A DNA stretch of 64,000 nt from Paenibacillus etheri (GTDB lineage Bacteria > Bacillota > Bacilli > Paenibacillales > Paenibacillaceae), in contig NZ_LCZJ02000014.1 of assembly GCF_001012825.1 (NCBI RefSeq), positions 1-64,000 on the forward strand, written 5' to 3'. The position numbers and the translations under genes are program-made. The notes beneath the pieces are model-generated. The model searched no databases. It was not told where the DNA came from and was given only the letters and a program-made list of their open reading frames with translations. This document shows positions 7,748 to 17,924 of the stretch, piece by piece; position 1 is the stretch's first letter, and each line of letters starts with the position of its first letter.

Positions 7748-9874
7748 ATGACAACATACTTGAACACAACTATATTTAACTTCTACTGTTCGGGCATTTA
7801 TTCAGGGAGAATACATTTTACGGAACAACAAATCATGCTCGCTAAGGTTGATCCACGCAGACGAACACAAATGCAGTACAATGTGCTGGATAGCCAGTTC
7901 AAGACCATACTTTCATTTCAAAAAATCCACGAATACATGGAAGCTTACGCTAAAGCAGAATGGGTCAATGATGAGGTAGTTCTAAGTAATGGTGATCTTT
8001 ATCAAAAGCATATTCAGTATCAGGCTGTAATGGATGGCCGTGAGCGCACTTCACAAGTATGGGCGCTACGAAAAGAGACAGCACTGGATATTGTGACCTT
8101 GGATGGTGAGATTATTGCCTTTCTTACGCCGAATCGGTATGGTATCGAGCTGATTGTTAAAGCAGGGTATGAGAAGCTGACGCCTCTAGTTGTTTATGAT
8201 GATCCCCTTTTGTCCAAGCCAGAGTATGGTGTAAATGATTTGGGTACGGATCTGATTCCGATGCGCGATGGTGTGAGACTGGCTACGGATGTGTTTCTTC
8301 CTGAGGGCATTCAGCCGGGAACCAAGCTGCCGACAATTCTTGTAAGGACCTGTTATGACCGTAACGGGAAAAAAGAGATTTTTATGAGATGGGCCAACAA
8401 AGGTTATGCAGTGGTGTCACAGGACGTTAGAGGGCGGGCCGATTCGGAAGGAGAATTGATCCCTTTTTATAATGAACGGGATGATGGCTATGATACGATT
8501 GATTGGATTATTGCGCAGGAATGGTCAGATGGCAATGTTGGAATGTGGGGCGCTTCCTATCTGGGCTTTGTGGTTGTCTCGGCGGCGACCAGTGGGCACC
8601 CCAATTTGAAGGCTGTTGTGGATGAAGTCAATGTTGGCTCGCCGTTTATAGATACGGCACGTAAGGGTGGAACGCTTTGCTCTTGGCCACTCTTGTCTTG
8701 GACGCTTGCACAATCTGTGGGCACCCGGACGGATTTTGATATTTTTGGGGGCATTACGGTGAACCCAGAAGCGGCCGTCGATGCGAGACCGATTAAGGAG
8801 ATTCCACAGCAAATGATCGGCAAGGCATCAGGACCATGGGATCTGTGGAGTCAGCATCCGGAGTATGATGATTTCTGGAGAAACTGTACCTTTACGGAGC
8901 GTGGGGATCAAGTGCAGGTCCCTATGTATGTAATCTCAGGCTGGTATGATGGCGACAGCCCTGGCGTATCGGAGACTTGGAGAATGCTGACTGAACATGA
9001 TGTGCCAAACCGCAAAATCCGTCTGGGTGCATGGGAGCATGGGCCAAACCGAGCCAGAGACTATGAAGGTGTAAGCTTCGGCAATGATGCAGTGGTCTAT
9101 GATTATGATGTTTCTGTACTGCGCTGGTTCGACCGCTTCCTCAAAGGCATTCCGAACGGTATAGATCAGGAGCCTAGAGCATCTTATTATGTCGTTGGTG
9201 AGAATCAGTGGAGAACGTCGGAGGATTGGACACCGGTTGAAGCTACAACTACGCCGTTTTTCCTTTCGAGTGAGGGTCGGGCTAATTCAGGACAAGGAGA
9301 TGGGAAGCTGCTCACAGCGCCAGAGGAACACTCTCCAGAAGATACTTATGTCTATAACCCTAACGATCCTATGAATGATAGCGGTGAGCGAGAGCCTGAA
9401 AATTTGCGGAAGTACGAACTGCGGAATGATATTCTTGTGTACACTAGTGAGGTGTTGACGGAAGAATTGACTATTGCTGGCGAATTGTCTGCTGTCATCT
9501 ACGCCGCTAGCACAGGTAAGGATACGGATTGGGTAGTTACACTTAGTGATGTGAATGAACAAGGAGACTCTATCCGGTTATCTAACTATATTGTCAGAGC
9601 TAAATATCGTCATGGGTTTGATGCACCACAACTGCTTACGCCAGGGCAAGTGGAGGAATACGATATTTTCATGCCGAATATTGCTCACAGATTTGCGGTA
9701 GGACACCGAATTCGTTTCTCAATCACCTCGTCCAGTAAATTCGTTGCTTTTCCTAATACGAATACTGGTGGTAACCCGTATGAAGATACAGAGGCAATTA
9801 CAGTACTGCAGACCGTTTACCATAATAGTGAATATCCAAGCCATGTGAAGCTGCCGGTCATTCCTAACGCTTGA
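7748..9874 (+). CDS. CocE/NonD-family serine hydrolase (S15-like)
   Basis: A 708-residue alpha/beta hydrolase of the X-Pro dipeptidyl-peptidase/CocE family. From about residue 160 the typical start P-M-R-D-G-V-R-L is seen. The nucleophile elbow G-A-S-Y-L-G is near residue 270, the acid in S-G-W-Y-D-G near 400, and the histidine in W-E-H-G-P near 430. The C-terminal jelly-roll (PepX_C) covers about 500-700. An extra N-terminal domain of about 150 residues is not part of the core family and I do not recognise it. The protein has no signal peptide. As the last gene of the OCD-M19-CocE operon it probably cleaves an acyl or peptide bond in the shared substrate. Confidence 0.87.
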   Translation: MTTYLNTTIFNFYCSGIYSGRIHFTEQQIMLAKVDPRRRTQMQYNVLDSQFKTILSFQKIHEYMEAYAKAEWVNDEVVLSNGDLYQKHIQYQAVMDGRERTSQVWALRKETALDIVTLDGEIIAFLTPNRYGIELIVKAGYEKLTPLVVYDDPLLSKPEYGVNDLGTDLIPMRDGVRLATDVFLPEGIQPGTKLPTILVRTCYDRNGKKEIFMRWANKGYAVVSQDVRGRADSEGELIPFYNERDDGYDTIDWIIAQEWSDGNVGMWGASYLGFVVVSAATSGHPNLKAVVDEVNVGSPFIDTARKGGTLCSWPLLSWTLAQSVGTRTDFDIFGGITVNPEAAVDARPIKEIPQQMIGKASGPWDLWSQHPEYDDFWRNCTFTERGDQVQVPMYVISGWYDGDSPGVSETWRMLTEHDVPNRKIRLGAWEHGPNRARDYEGVSFGNDAVVYDYDVSVLRWFDRFLKGIPNGIDQEPRASYYVVGENQWRTSEDWTPVEATTTPFFLSSEGRANSGQGDGKLLTAPEEHSPEDTYVYNPNDPMNDSGEREPENLRKYELRNDILVYTSEVLTEELTIAGELSAVIYAASTGKDTDWVVTLSDVNEQGDSIRLSNYIVRAKYRHGFDAPQLLTPGQVEEYDIFMPNIAHRFAVGHRIRFSITSSSKFVAFPNTNTGGNPYEDTEAITVLQTVYHNSEYPSHVKLPVIPNA

Positions 9875-9990
9875 ACTACACTGCAACGTCAACCTTGTAA
9901 TTAAGATGAAATATCGATTATTCACAGAAAAGCGCATAAATGATCCCTTCTCAGGTCACAATAGGGAAAAACCAGAATGAAGGGATTAAC

Positions 9991-10710
9991 GTGTCGCGCA
10001 TAAAAAAACAACTTTGGCAGCGATGGAGACGTTGGAAAAAGGCGCTTTGGGTAGGAGCAGCTTGTTTAGCTCTGACTGTACTGGCTTGGCGCAGTATGCA
10101 GGTGCCTGAGGAAATCAGTGGACTGCTGACGGATTCTAGTTGGACGGATAGTGCCGAAAGCGAGTTGACCGCAGCTGTATTTAAAGTAGGTGTGGACAGC
10201 GGTGAGGAGAAAGAGAAGGGCACTATAAATAACGAACAACTGTTGCAGACAATAACCCAAAGCGGACTCAGCAGAACCGTTCATTTGAAAATATCGTATG
10301 TATCTGGGGAAGAAATTCAGACATTGCCGGGTGTAAAGAACCCGCTTCAGCTTAAGAAAATAATTCATGAACACCCAACATGGAACGGTTGGATCAGTAG
10401 CGAGGGAGATTTGTGGCTGGAACAAAAAGTGAATGATCTATCGACCCTAACAAAAAAAGAAGCCTATATCGGTGTCGATGCGTTTGGGAACTTGAAATTG
10501 TTTAAAGGGCCTCCAGTGCAGGAAAAGGTTCTGAAGACCTTTTTTCAAATGGATATGGGTTCCTTGAAGTCCTCTCTGCCGGAAAGTATTTGGAAAGAGC
10601 TTCATGAAGGCATTCGTGTGCAGGATATTGAAGAGTATAACAGCGTGTTGTCTACTTTCAGTGACTATGCGCGTGAGGCTGCCGAACATGTCATGCAGAA
10701 TAAGCAATAG
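9991..10710 (+). CDS. bofC: BofC, forespore-signalling regulator of sigma-K processing
   Basis: A 239-residue protein with a positively charged N-terminus, one membrane segment (about residues 18-33) and an extracytoplasmic C-terminal domain. The motifs W-x-L-E-Q-K-V-N-D-L-S, Y-I-G-V and F-F-Q-M-D match BofC, which in B. subtilis restrains the SpoIVB signal across the forespore membrane. B. subtilis bofC also lies just before ruvAB, so position and sequence agree. I chose the GTG at 9991, eight bases behind GAAGGGA. The protein is about 70 residues longer than B. subtilis BofC because of a longer region behind the membrane segment. An intrinsic terminator follows. Confidence 0.85.
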   Translation: MSRIKKQLWQRWRRWKKALWVGAACLALTVLAWRSMQVPEEISGLLTDSSWTDSAESELTAAVFKVGVDSGEEKEKGTINNEQLLQTITQSGLSRTVHLKISYVSGEEIQTLPGVKNPLQLKKIIHEHPTWNGWISSEGDLWLEQKVNDLSTLTKKEAYIGVDAFGNLKLFKGPPVQEKVLKTFFQMDMGSLKSSLPESIWKELHEGIRVQDIEEYNSVLSTFSDYAREAAEHVMQNKQ

Positions 10711-10725
10711 CATCTTAAGCATATG

Positions 10726-10771
10726 AGCTGTCCTAAAGTCATTATTAATGGCTATAGGGCAGCTTTTTTTT
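10726..10771 (+). terminator. bofC terminator
   Basis: AGCTGTCCTA pairs with TATAGGGCAGCT and is followed by eight T. It separates bofC from ruvC. Confidence 0.85.
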
Positions 10772-10865
10772 GCAAATATAAAAAGGTTTGAGGTTCTTAT
10801 TGTAGGCCTAAAGTTGTCATTTCGTTGCAAAGGGGAAACTTTTTTTCTCCCGGAAGGGGTATTTT

Positions 10866-10874
10866 TGCTATAAT
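10866..10874 (+). promoter_or_regulatory. extended -10 promoter of the ruvCAB operon
   Basis: TTGCTATAAT contains a perfect TATAAT with TG one base upstream. No good -35 is seen at the normal distance. Confidence 0.5.
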
Positions 10875-10963
10875 GGTTAGAAGGAATACATATGTTCGCT
10901 TCATAGCGGAGTAATGGATGAAAACGGTGGAATAAACTGCCTGTTATAGAGGAGAGATCGTGC

Positions 10964-11467
10964 TTGCGCATTTTGGGAATCGATCCAGGGCTGGCGATTG
11001 TCGGTTTTGGCTTTGTGGATAAAGAAGGTCACAAGTTGACCCCAGTCCAATATGGTTGTATCCAGACTGAGGCTCATACGCCTGAGGAAGAACGTCTGCT
11101 GCATGTCTATGAAGGCATGGGTCAGCTTATTGATAAATATAAACCTGATGCTGTAGCGATAGAGAAGTTGTTCTTCGCACGTAATGTTACAACAGCTTTA
11201 CCAGTAGCGCAGGCTCGCGGAGTGACGATATTAGCGGCTGTACAGCGTGGCCTACCCGTCTCGGAATATACACCTATGATGGTGAAGCAGGCTGTTGTTG
11301 GTTATGGTAAGGCAGAGAAGCGGCAGGTACAGGAAATGGTGAAGCTGTTACTGAAATTATCGGCGATCCCTAAACCGGATGATGTAGCAGATGCACTCGC
11401 GGTAGCGGTATGTCATGCCCATTCGAGCAGTCTTAATTCTAAATTAAATGAGGTATTGCGAAAATGA
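10964..11467 (+). CDS. ruvC: Holliday-junction resolvase RuvC
   Basis: A 167-residue endonuclease that resolves Holliday junctions after RuvAB branch migration. The acidic active site is complete: Asp7 (G-I-D-P-G), Glu67 (A-I-E-K-L), Asp140 and Asp143 (K-P-D-D-V-A-D-A). Translation starts at TTG 10964, nine bases behind GAGGAG; the GTG at 10960 is out of frame. Its stop overlaps the ruvA start by four bases, which implies translational coupling. B. subtilis has no ruvC and uses RecU, so this gene separates the window from that lineage. Confidence 0.95.
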   Translation: MRILGIDPGLAIVGFGFVDKEGHKLTPVQYGCIQTEAHTPEEERLLHVYEGMGQLIDKYKPDAVAIEKLFFARNVTTALPVAQARGVTILAAVQRGLPVSEYTPMMVKQAVVGYGKAEKRQVQEMVKLLLKLSAIPKPDDVADALAVAVCHAHSSSLNSKLNEVLRK

Positions 11468-12081
11468 TAGATTTCTTAAGAGGACCCGTCGTTCATTTAG
11501 AGTCGGAATATGTGGTGCTGGATGTACAGGGAGTAGGATATCGGGTGTTCTGCCCGAACCCTTATGCTTTTGCTAAAGCAGAAGGGCCTGTAACGATCTA
11601 TATTCATTATCAAACACGTGAGGATGCGACACTTCTGTTCGGATTCCCGACTCGGGAAGAGCAAAAATTGTTCCGCAAGTTGATTGAGGTATCTGGGATC
11701 GGACCGAAGGTTGCACTCGGTATACTGACAGGTGGAACTCCAGATCAGTTGATCTCGGCAATCTACCAAGAGAATATAACTTTCTTAACGAAACTGCCGG
11801 GCATTGGCAAGAAGACGGCGCAGCGGATGATCCTAGATTTGAAGGACAAGCTGGACGGACTCAGTATGGCTTCGATGCAAACGGGATTATTTGCAGTTCC
11901 AATGGAAGAAAGGGCGGATGGATTAGCTTGGCAAGAGGCTAGAGATGCCCTTAAGGGATTGGGTTATACCGAAAGTGAATTGGACCGTGTGTGGCTCGCT
12001 ATGAAGAAAGAGGGAGCAGAGACAGGGACTGTAGATGTGTTAATGAAGAAAGCACTTGGGCTATTATATATTGCTAAGTAA
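11464..12081 (+). CDS. ruvA: Holliday-junction DNA helicase subunit RuvA
   Basis: A 205-residue protein. The N-terminal OB fold (about 1-62) starts M-I-D-F-L-R-G and contains G-V-G-Y-R-V. The tandem helix-hairpin-helix region (about 70-140) carries G-I-G-P-K-V-A and L-P-G-I-G-K-K-T-A. The C-terminal RuvB-binding domain lies at about 155-205. RuvA tetramers hold the four-way junction and load RuvB. The gene overlaps ruvC by four bases and is followed by ruvB after 35 bases. Confidence 0.96.
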   Translation: MIDFLRGPVVHLESEYVVLDVQGVGYRVFCPNPYAFAKAEGPVTIYIHYQTREDATLLFGFPTREEQKLFRKLIEVSGIGPKVALGILTGGTPDQLISAIYQENITFLTKLPGIGKKTAQRMILDLKDKLDGLSMASMQTGLFAVPMEERADGLAWQEARDALKGLGYTESELDRVWLAMKKEGAETGTVDVLMKKALGLLYIAK

Positions 12082-12116
12082 AGCCGAACACATCCTGAAG
12101 AAAGGGAGCGATAGGA

Positions 12117-13124
12117 ATGGATGACCGGATTATATCCGCTAATTTGATGATGGACGAGCAAGCCGTAGAATTAAGTTTACGCCCTCGTTATCTGGGAGAA
12201 TATATCGGACAGAATCAGGTAAAGGAAAACCTGAAAATATATATCGAAGCAGCCAAAATGAGAAGCGAAGCGCTGGATCATGTGCTGCTCTACGGGCCTC
12301 CAGGTCTTGGTAAAACAACACTCGCGAATATTATCGCCAATGAGCTGGGTGTGAATTTACGAACAACATCCGGTCCTGCAATAGAGCGTCCAGGGGATCT
12401 AGCCGCCCTGCTGACGAACCTGCAGGAAGGCGATGTGTTGTTCATCGATGAAATTCACCGCTTACACCGGACGGTGGAGGAGGTTATGTATCCGGCGATG
12501 GAGGACTTCGCGCTGGACATCATGATCGGCAAAGGGCCAAGTGCCCGTTCGGTACGATTGGATCTGCCGCCGTTCACACTTATAGGCGCTACCACTCGTG
12601 CTGGCCTGCTGTCAGCGCCACTACGTGATCGTTTCGGAGTGGTCAGCCGCTTGGAGTTCTATACCATAGATGAGCTAAGCTTCATTGTTGCCCGAAATGC
12701 AGATCTTTTAGGGATTGAGATTGTCGGAGATGCGGCGGAAGAGATAGCGCTTCGTTCCCGGGGAACGCCGCGGATTGCGAACCGACTATTGAAGCGAGTC
12801 CGTGATTTTGCTCAAGTGCGCGGAGATGGGATTATAACCCCTGAAATTTCTGGGGAAGCCCTGAAGATGCTACAAGTGGATCCACGTGGGCTGGATAGCA
12901 TCGACCACAAGATGTTAAGAGCGATGATTTCAAGCTTTCGTGGCGGTCCTGTAGGTCTGGATACGATTGCTGCTACAATTGGTGAGGAAAGTCAGACGAT
13001 TGAGGACGTTTATGAGCCCTACCTGCTGCAGATAGGATTCTTGCAGCGGAGCCCTCGTGGAAGAATTGTAACCCCGGCCGCTTATCATCACTTAGGCCTT
13101 CCGCTCCCTCCGGAGCAGCACTGA
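12117..13124 (+). CDS. ruvB: Holliday-junction branch-migration ATPase RuvB
   Basis: A 335-residue AAA+ motor. Walker A GPPGLGKT is at residues 60-67, Walker B is F-I-D-E-I-H-R, sensor I follows in G-A-T-T-R-A-G, and the arginine finger region is L-R-D-R-F-G. A winged-helix DNA-binding domain forms the C-terminus (R-G-R-I-V-T-P near the end). AAAGGGAG precedes the ATG. It is the last member of the ruvCAB group. Confidence 0.97.
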   Translation: MDDRIISANLMMDEQAVELSLRPRYLGEYIGQNQVKENLKIYIEAAKMRSEALDHVLLYGPPGLGKTTLANIIANELGVNLRTTSGPAIERPGDLAALLTNLQEGDVLFIDEIHRLHRTVEEVMYPAMEDFALDIMIGKGPSARSVRLDLPPFTLIGATTRAGLLSAPLRDRFGVVSRLEFYTIDELSFIVARNADLLGIEIVGDAAEEIALRSRGTPRIANRLLKRVRDFAQVRGDGIITPEISGEALKMLQVDPRGLDSIDHKMLRAMISSFRGGPVGLDTIAATIGEESQTIEDVYEPYLLQIGFLQRSPRGRIVTPAAYHHLGLPLPPEQH

Positions 13125-13157
13125 GTCTGTAACTACATTCATAAAGGAGGATGCTGG

Positions 13158-15257
13158 ATGAAGCATACGAAGATGAAATGGAGAGGAATAGCTCCACTAA
13201 GCAAAGGATTGCTAGCAGCTGTGATTGCTGTGGGAAGTCTCTTGATCCCTGCGGGTGCCAGTCATGCCGATTCTAATAGTACGATACGAGTTGCCCTTTA
13301 TGCCGATATTGGTAGTAAATATAAATCCACTGTGCCAGCAGTAACTATGCAATCGACACAAAGCTTCACTTTGATGTCAGACCAACCAGGGAGCGTTCCT
13401 TTGGTATCAGTGCCTGCCCAGAGTAGAATTCGTGTTAGTGTGGATGGTTATAGAGTAAAGGTAATGGAGACTTCAAGCTGGAAAACTGCTGCTGATGCGG
13501 CTAAAAAGCTTCAGTCTACCTCTGATAAGCCTCAGATTTTTATGATTTCTAGAAATGGCAACAATGTGTATCAGTTATATACAGGTGTTTATGCCAGTGA
13601 AGCTGCTGCCAAGGATGGGCTTGCCCGTGTAGTAAAGGCAGGGCTCGCAATTCCTGCTGATCAAACCCCTGCGGTGAAAGGGGATAAGCATTTATCGGCG
13701 GGTCACTATTCTTCGGAACAAGAAGCTGATACTGCTCTGAGTAGTATCACAGCTGCAGGTTTTGATGCCTGGAAGGTGTTTCTCTCAGGAAGTGATGGCA
13801 GTGCTCAGTTTGAGGTATGGGTTGGCGAAGCTGCGAACGACAAAGATTTGGCTACTGTTCAGACGGCAGTATCTGCAGCATTGCCACAACTTGTTGGATC
13901 TGCTGCAACTTCACCTGGGTTAATCATGCGTCTGGATGCTGGGTTGGACCTTAGCAGCGAGACACAGGCAAATCATTATATGGTTTTCGGAAATGCTAAA
14001 TTTTTGGCAGTTGGCAGTGAGGCTGGGATTCAGCTCGAAGAAAGATCCAAGCGTACTTACCGTGGAAATATGGAGCTAAGTAATTTGAGAGGTTCCCTAG
14101 CTGTTATCAATGTAGTGTCACTGGAACAATATTTATATGCAGTGGTTGGAGGAGAAGTTTCCTCAAGCTGGCCGGATGAAGCTCTAAAGGCTCAGGCTGT
14201 CGCCGCTCGGAGCTATGCAATGGCGCAAGGCAACCGTTTCGAAGTAGCGAATGTAGTAGATTCTACATTGAGTCAGGTATATAACGGAATCGGATCAGAA
14301 GCTCCAGTCATTATTAAAGCAGTGGATGCTACTGCCGGTGAAGTATTGATGAGTGGTGGTAAGGTTGTGGAGGCTGTGTTCTCCTCGAACAGTGGCGGTG
14401 TAACCTCTGATCCATCGGAGGTATGGGGTAACGGTGGAGATGCATTTGCCAGCGTTCCCAGCAAAGAGGATGTCGCAGCTACCGCGACCGCTAAGAAGTG
14501 GTATTATCTACTGCTCGCTAATGGCATCTCTGGATATGCACGTGAGGATAACATTAAATTGACCGGAAATAAAACTGCAGCGGGACTGGATGTAGTGACT
14601 GCTACCACTAAAGATGTCAATGTACGCCCCCTTCCTGCTGTTGAGAGTAGTGTAAGTGCAGTGGGTAAGCTGAATCCAGGCGAGAATGCAGTTGTTCTGG
14701 ATAAAGTATATGAGTCCGGCAGCTATAGCTGGATCAAAGGGCCATATACCTCTGCCGAACTTCTAAAAAGCTTGCAGGGTAAAACAACTAGTACGCTCCC
14801 TTCCAGCATCCTTAATTTGCAGGTCACTCAGCGCGGTCCTTCTGGAAGAGCGATTCAGGTGAAAGCGAATGGTCAGGCTCTGGATGTGAAATATCCTGAT
14901 ATGTTCCGTTCTGCGTTCAATGGATTGCCAAGTACATTGTTTGATATTGTACCAGCCGGAAGTTATACTGTATTAGGCGCTGACGGTGCTACCAGTACGA
15001 TTGGAAGTTCACAGAGCGCAGGTGTACTCTCTGCATCAGGTAAGGTTAATGTGAACGGTAGTGGAACTGTAGTGATGGGCGGAGATTCATCAGCCAGAGC
15101 GATTACTAACAGTTCGGGCTTTCTGTTCATTGGCCAAGGATACGGTCATGGTCTAGGCATGTCGCAATGGGGCGTGAAAGGCATGGCTGACGGCGGGTAT
15201 GATTACAAGCAGATCTTGCAACACTATTATCAGAACGTTACTATAGTTAAGGAATGA
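13158..15257 (+). CDS. SpoIID/LytB-domain secreted protein with SPOR-like repeats
   Basis: A 699-residue exported protein. It has a Sec signal peptide (basic N-terminus, hydrophobic 16-30, likely cleavage after A-S-H-A near residue 37). Two SPOR-like repeats follow (about 110-170 and 175-240; Y-T-G-V-Y and A-G-H-Y-S motifs), which usually bind denuded peptidoglycan. The SpoIID domain has the typical A-L-K-A-Q-A-V-A-A-R-S-Y-A-M helix (about 340-355) and closes with G-Y-G-H-G-L-G-M-S-Q-W-G near 660. Between them lies an SH3-like insert (about 480-535). SpoIID relatives are lytic transglycosylases or amidase enhancers. AAAGGAGG lies before the start. A place between ruvB and queA is not the B. 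subtilis arrangement. Confidence 0.85.
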   Translation: MKHTKMKWRGIAPLSKGLLAAVIAVGSLLIPAGASHADSNSTIRVALYADIGSKYKSTVPAVTMQSTQSFTLMSDQPGSVPLVSVPAQSRIRVSVDGYRVKVMETSSWKTAADAAKKLQSTSDKPQIFMISRNGNNVYQLYTGVYASEAAAKDGLARVVKAGLAIPADQTPAVKGDKHLSAGHYSSEQEADTALSSITAAGFDAWKVFLSGSDGSAQFEVWVGEAANDKDLATVQTAVSAALPQLVGSAATSPGLIMRLDAGLDLSSETQANHYMVFGNAKFLAVGSEAGIQLEERSKRTYRGNMELSNLRGSLAVINVVSLEQYLYAVVGGEVSSSWPDEALKAQAVAARSYAMAQGNRFEVANVVDSTLSQVYNGIGSEAPVIIKAVDATAGEVLMSGGKVVEAVFSSNSGGVTSDPSEVWGNGGDAFASVPSKEDVAATATAKKWYYLLLANGISGYAREDNIKLTGNKTAAGLDVVTATTKDVNVRPLPAVESSVSAVGKLNPGENAVVLDKVYESGSYSWIKGPYTSAELLKSLQGKTTSTLPSSILNLQVTQRGPSGRAIQVKANGQALDVKYPDMFRSAFNGLPSTLFDIVPAGSYTVLGADGATSTIGSSQSAGVLSASGKVNVNGSGTVVMGGDSSARAITNSSGFLFIGQGYGHGLGMSQWGVKGMADGGYDYKQILQHYYQNVTIVKE

Positions 15258-15266
15258 AGACAGACC

Positions 15267-16295
15267 ATGAATGTAGATGCATATGATTTTCATTTGCCGG
15301 AAGAATTAATTGCCCAGGCACCACTCTCTGACCGTAGCTCTTCTAGACTGCTCTTAGTAAATAAGGAGGATGGGGAGCTGGCTCACCGGCATTTTACCGA
15401 TATTATTAATTATTTTCGACCGGGAGATACACTCGTTCTGAATGATACGAGAGTCATTCCTGCCAGATTGTTTGGGGTTAAAGAAGATACGGGAGCTAAA
15501 GCTGAAGTGCTTCTCCTTAAGAATCTGGGAGAAGATCGCTGGGAAGCCCTTGTTAAGCCAGGCAAGAAGCTTAAGACAGGAGCAGTCATCATTTTTAGTG
15601 ATGAGCTTCGTGCTGTTATCGAGGACGAGGCTGATATGGGTGGCCGAACGCTTAGGTTCATTTATCAGGGTATTTTTCAGGAAATTCTGGACAGGCTGGG
15701 AACGATGCCGCTTCCTCCGTATATCAAGGAAACACTGGATGATCGGGAACGATATCAGACCGTTTATGCTAAGCATGAGGGATCGGCTGCTGCTCCTACA
15801 GCAGGGCTTCATTTTACCAAAGAACTGTTGGAACAGATTGAGGCCAAGGGTGTAAATATTGCTTATATCACACTTCATGTGGGTCTCGGTACTTTTCGTC
15901 CGATGTCAGTTGAGAAGGTTGAAGAGCATGTTATGCATTCAGAGTTTTTCGTAATGTCCCAAGAAACAGCAGATACCATAAATGCTACCAAGGAACAAGG
16001 TGGCCGCATTATTGCCGTAGGGACCACTTCTTGTCGGACACTTGAAACTGTCGGAAGACAATGTGATGGCGGTCCGCTTGTGGAATGCAGTGGTTGGACG
16101 GATATTTTCATCTATCCGGGGTATAAGTTTAGTGTAGTCAATGCGTTAATTACTAACTTTCATTTACCGAAGTCTACTTTGGTGATGTTGGTTAGTGCTT
16201 TGGCAGGTCGGGAACATATTCTAGCTGCTTATGAAGAAGCGATAGAGCAGAAGTACCGGTTTTTTAGCTTTGGAGATGCAATGTTTATTTACTAA
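15267..16295 (+). CDS. queA: S-adenosylmethionine:tRNA ribosyltransferase-isomerase QueA
   Basis: A 342-residue enzyme that moves the ribosyl group of SAM onto preQ1 at tRNA position 34, making epoxyqueuosine. Family motifs are clear: F-D-L/H-L-P-x-E-L-I-A-Q at the N-terminus, [25 protein letters not shown] and [10 protein letters not shown]. It begins nine bases after the SpoIID-family stop and is followed by tgt, the preceding step of the same pathway. Confidence 0.97.
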   Translation: MNVDAYDFHLPEELIAQAPLSDRSSSRLLLVNKEDGELAHRHFTDIINYFRPGDTLVLNDTRVIPARLFGVKEDTGAKAEVLLLKNLGEDRWEALVKPGKKLKTGAVIIFSDELRAVIEDEADMGGRTLRFIYQGIFQEILDRLGTMPLPPYIKETLDDRERYQTVYAKHEGSAAAPTAGLHFTKELLEQIEAKGVNIAYITLHVGLGTFRPMSVEKVEEHVMHSEFFVMSQETADTINATKEQGGRIIAVGTTSCRTLETVGRQCDGGPLVECSGWTDIFIYPGYKFSVVNALITNFHLPKSTLVMLVSALAGREHILAAYEEAIEQKYRFFSFGDAMFIY

Positions 16296-16313
16296 GGTAA
16301 GAGGATGGGTTAA

Positions 16314-17453
<1,140 letters not shown>

Positions 17454-17502
17454 AGCTTCGTTGAAGTCCATGTTTTAATGTGCTTTGAAAGGGGGGAGAA
17501 AT

Positions 17503-17811
17503 ATGTTTCAATATGCAGCAGCAACAGGCGGAGGTAGTATACTGGGTCTGGTAGGTCCATTCGTACTTATGTTTGTAGTATTCTACTTCTTGCTGATTCG
17601 TCCGCAACAGAAGAAGACCAAGACACGTAATGCAATGTTGAAGTCTCTGAAAAAGGGCGATAAAATCGTTACTATTGGTGGTCTTCATGGTACGATCATG
17701 GAGATTTCCGATGATATCGTGGTTCTACGCGTCAACGATGTAACTAAGCTTACCTTTGATCGCGGTTCCATTAGCCACTCCGTTGCGACGGACGTGGAGG
17801 AGAAAGTATAG
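17503..17811 (+). CDS. yajC: preprotein translocase subunit YajC
   Basis: A 102-residue membrane protein. A glycine-rich start leads into a single transmembrane segment (about 14-32) ending in L-L-I-R-P-Q-Q-K-K, the YajC signature. The cytoplasmic domain carries L-K-K-G-D-K-I-V-T-I-G-G. It associates with SecDF in known systems, and secD/secF lie 5 kb downstream. The ATG at 17503, nine bases behind GGGGGGAG, is preferred to an upstream in-frame codon. A strong terminator ends the queA-tgt-yajC unit. Confidence 0.95.
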   Translation: MFQYAAATGGGSILGLVGPFVLMFVVFYFLLIRPQQKKTKTRNAMLKSLKKGDKIVTIGGLHGTIMEISDDIVVLRVNDVTKLTFDRGSISHSVATDVEEKV

Positions 17812-17828
17812 TATTGATTTAAGTACAT

Positions 17829-17870
17829 AAAAAGCGGTGTCTTCTCGTTAAGAGAGGACACCGCTTTTTT
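17829..17870 (+). terminator. terminator of the queA-tgt-yajC unit
   Basis: AAAGCGGTGTC pairs with GACACCGCTTT, followed by a T run. An A run on the left flank also allows leftward use by the opposing gene. Confidence 0.9.
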
Positions 17871-17924
17871 GAAATATAAGAAAGTATAAGTTTCAACTTT
17901 CATATTTCATAGTTATCTAGGAGT

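Noticed and set aside
15442-15855. 137-codon frame within queA
   Set aside because: It is a shadow frame inside a fully conserved gene on the same strand, without a ribosome site.
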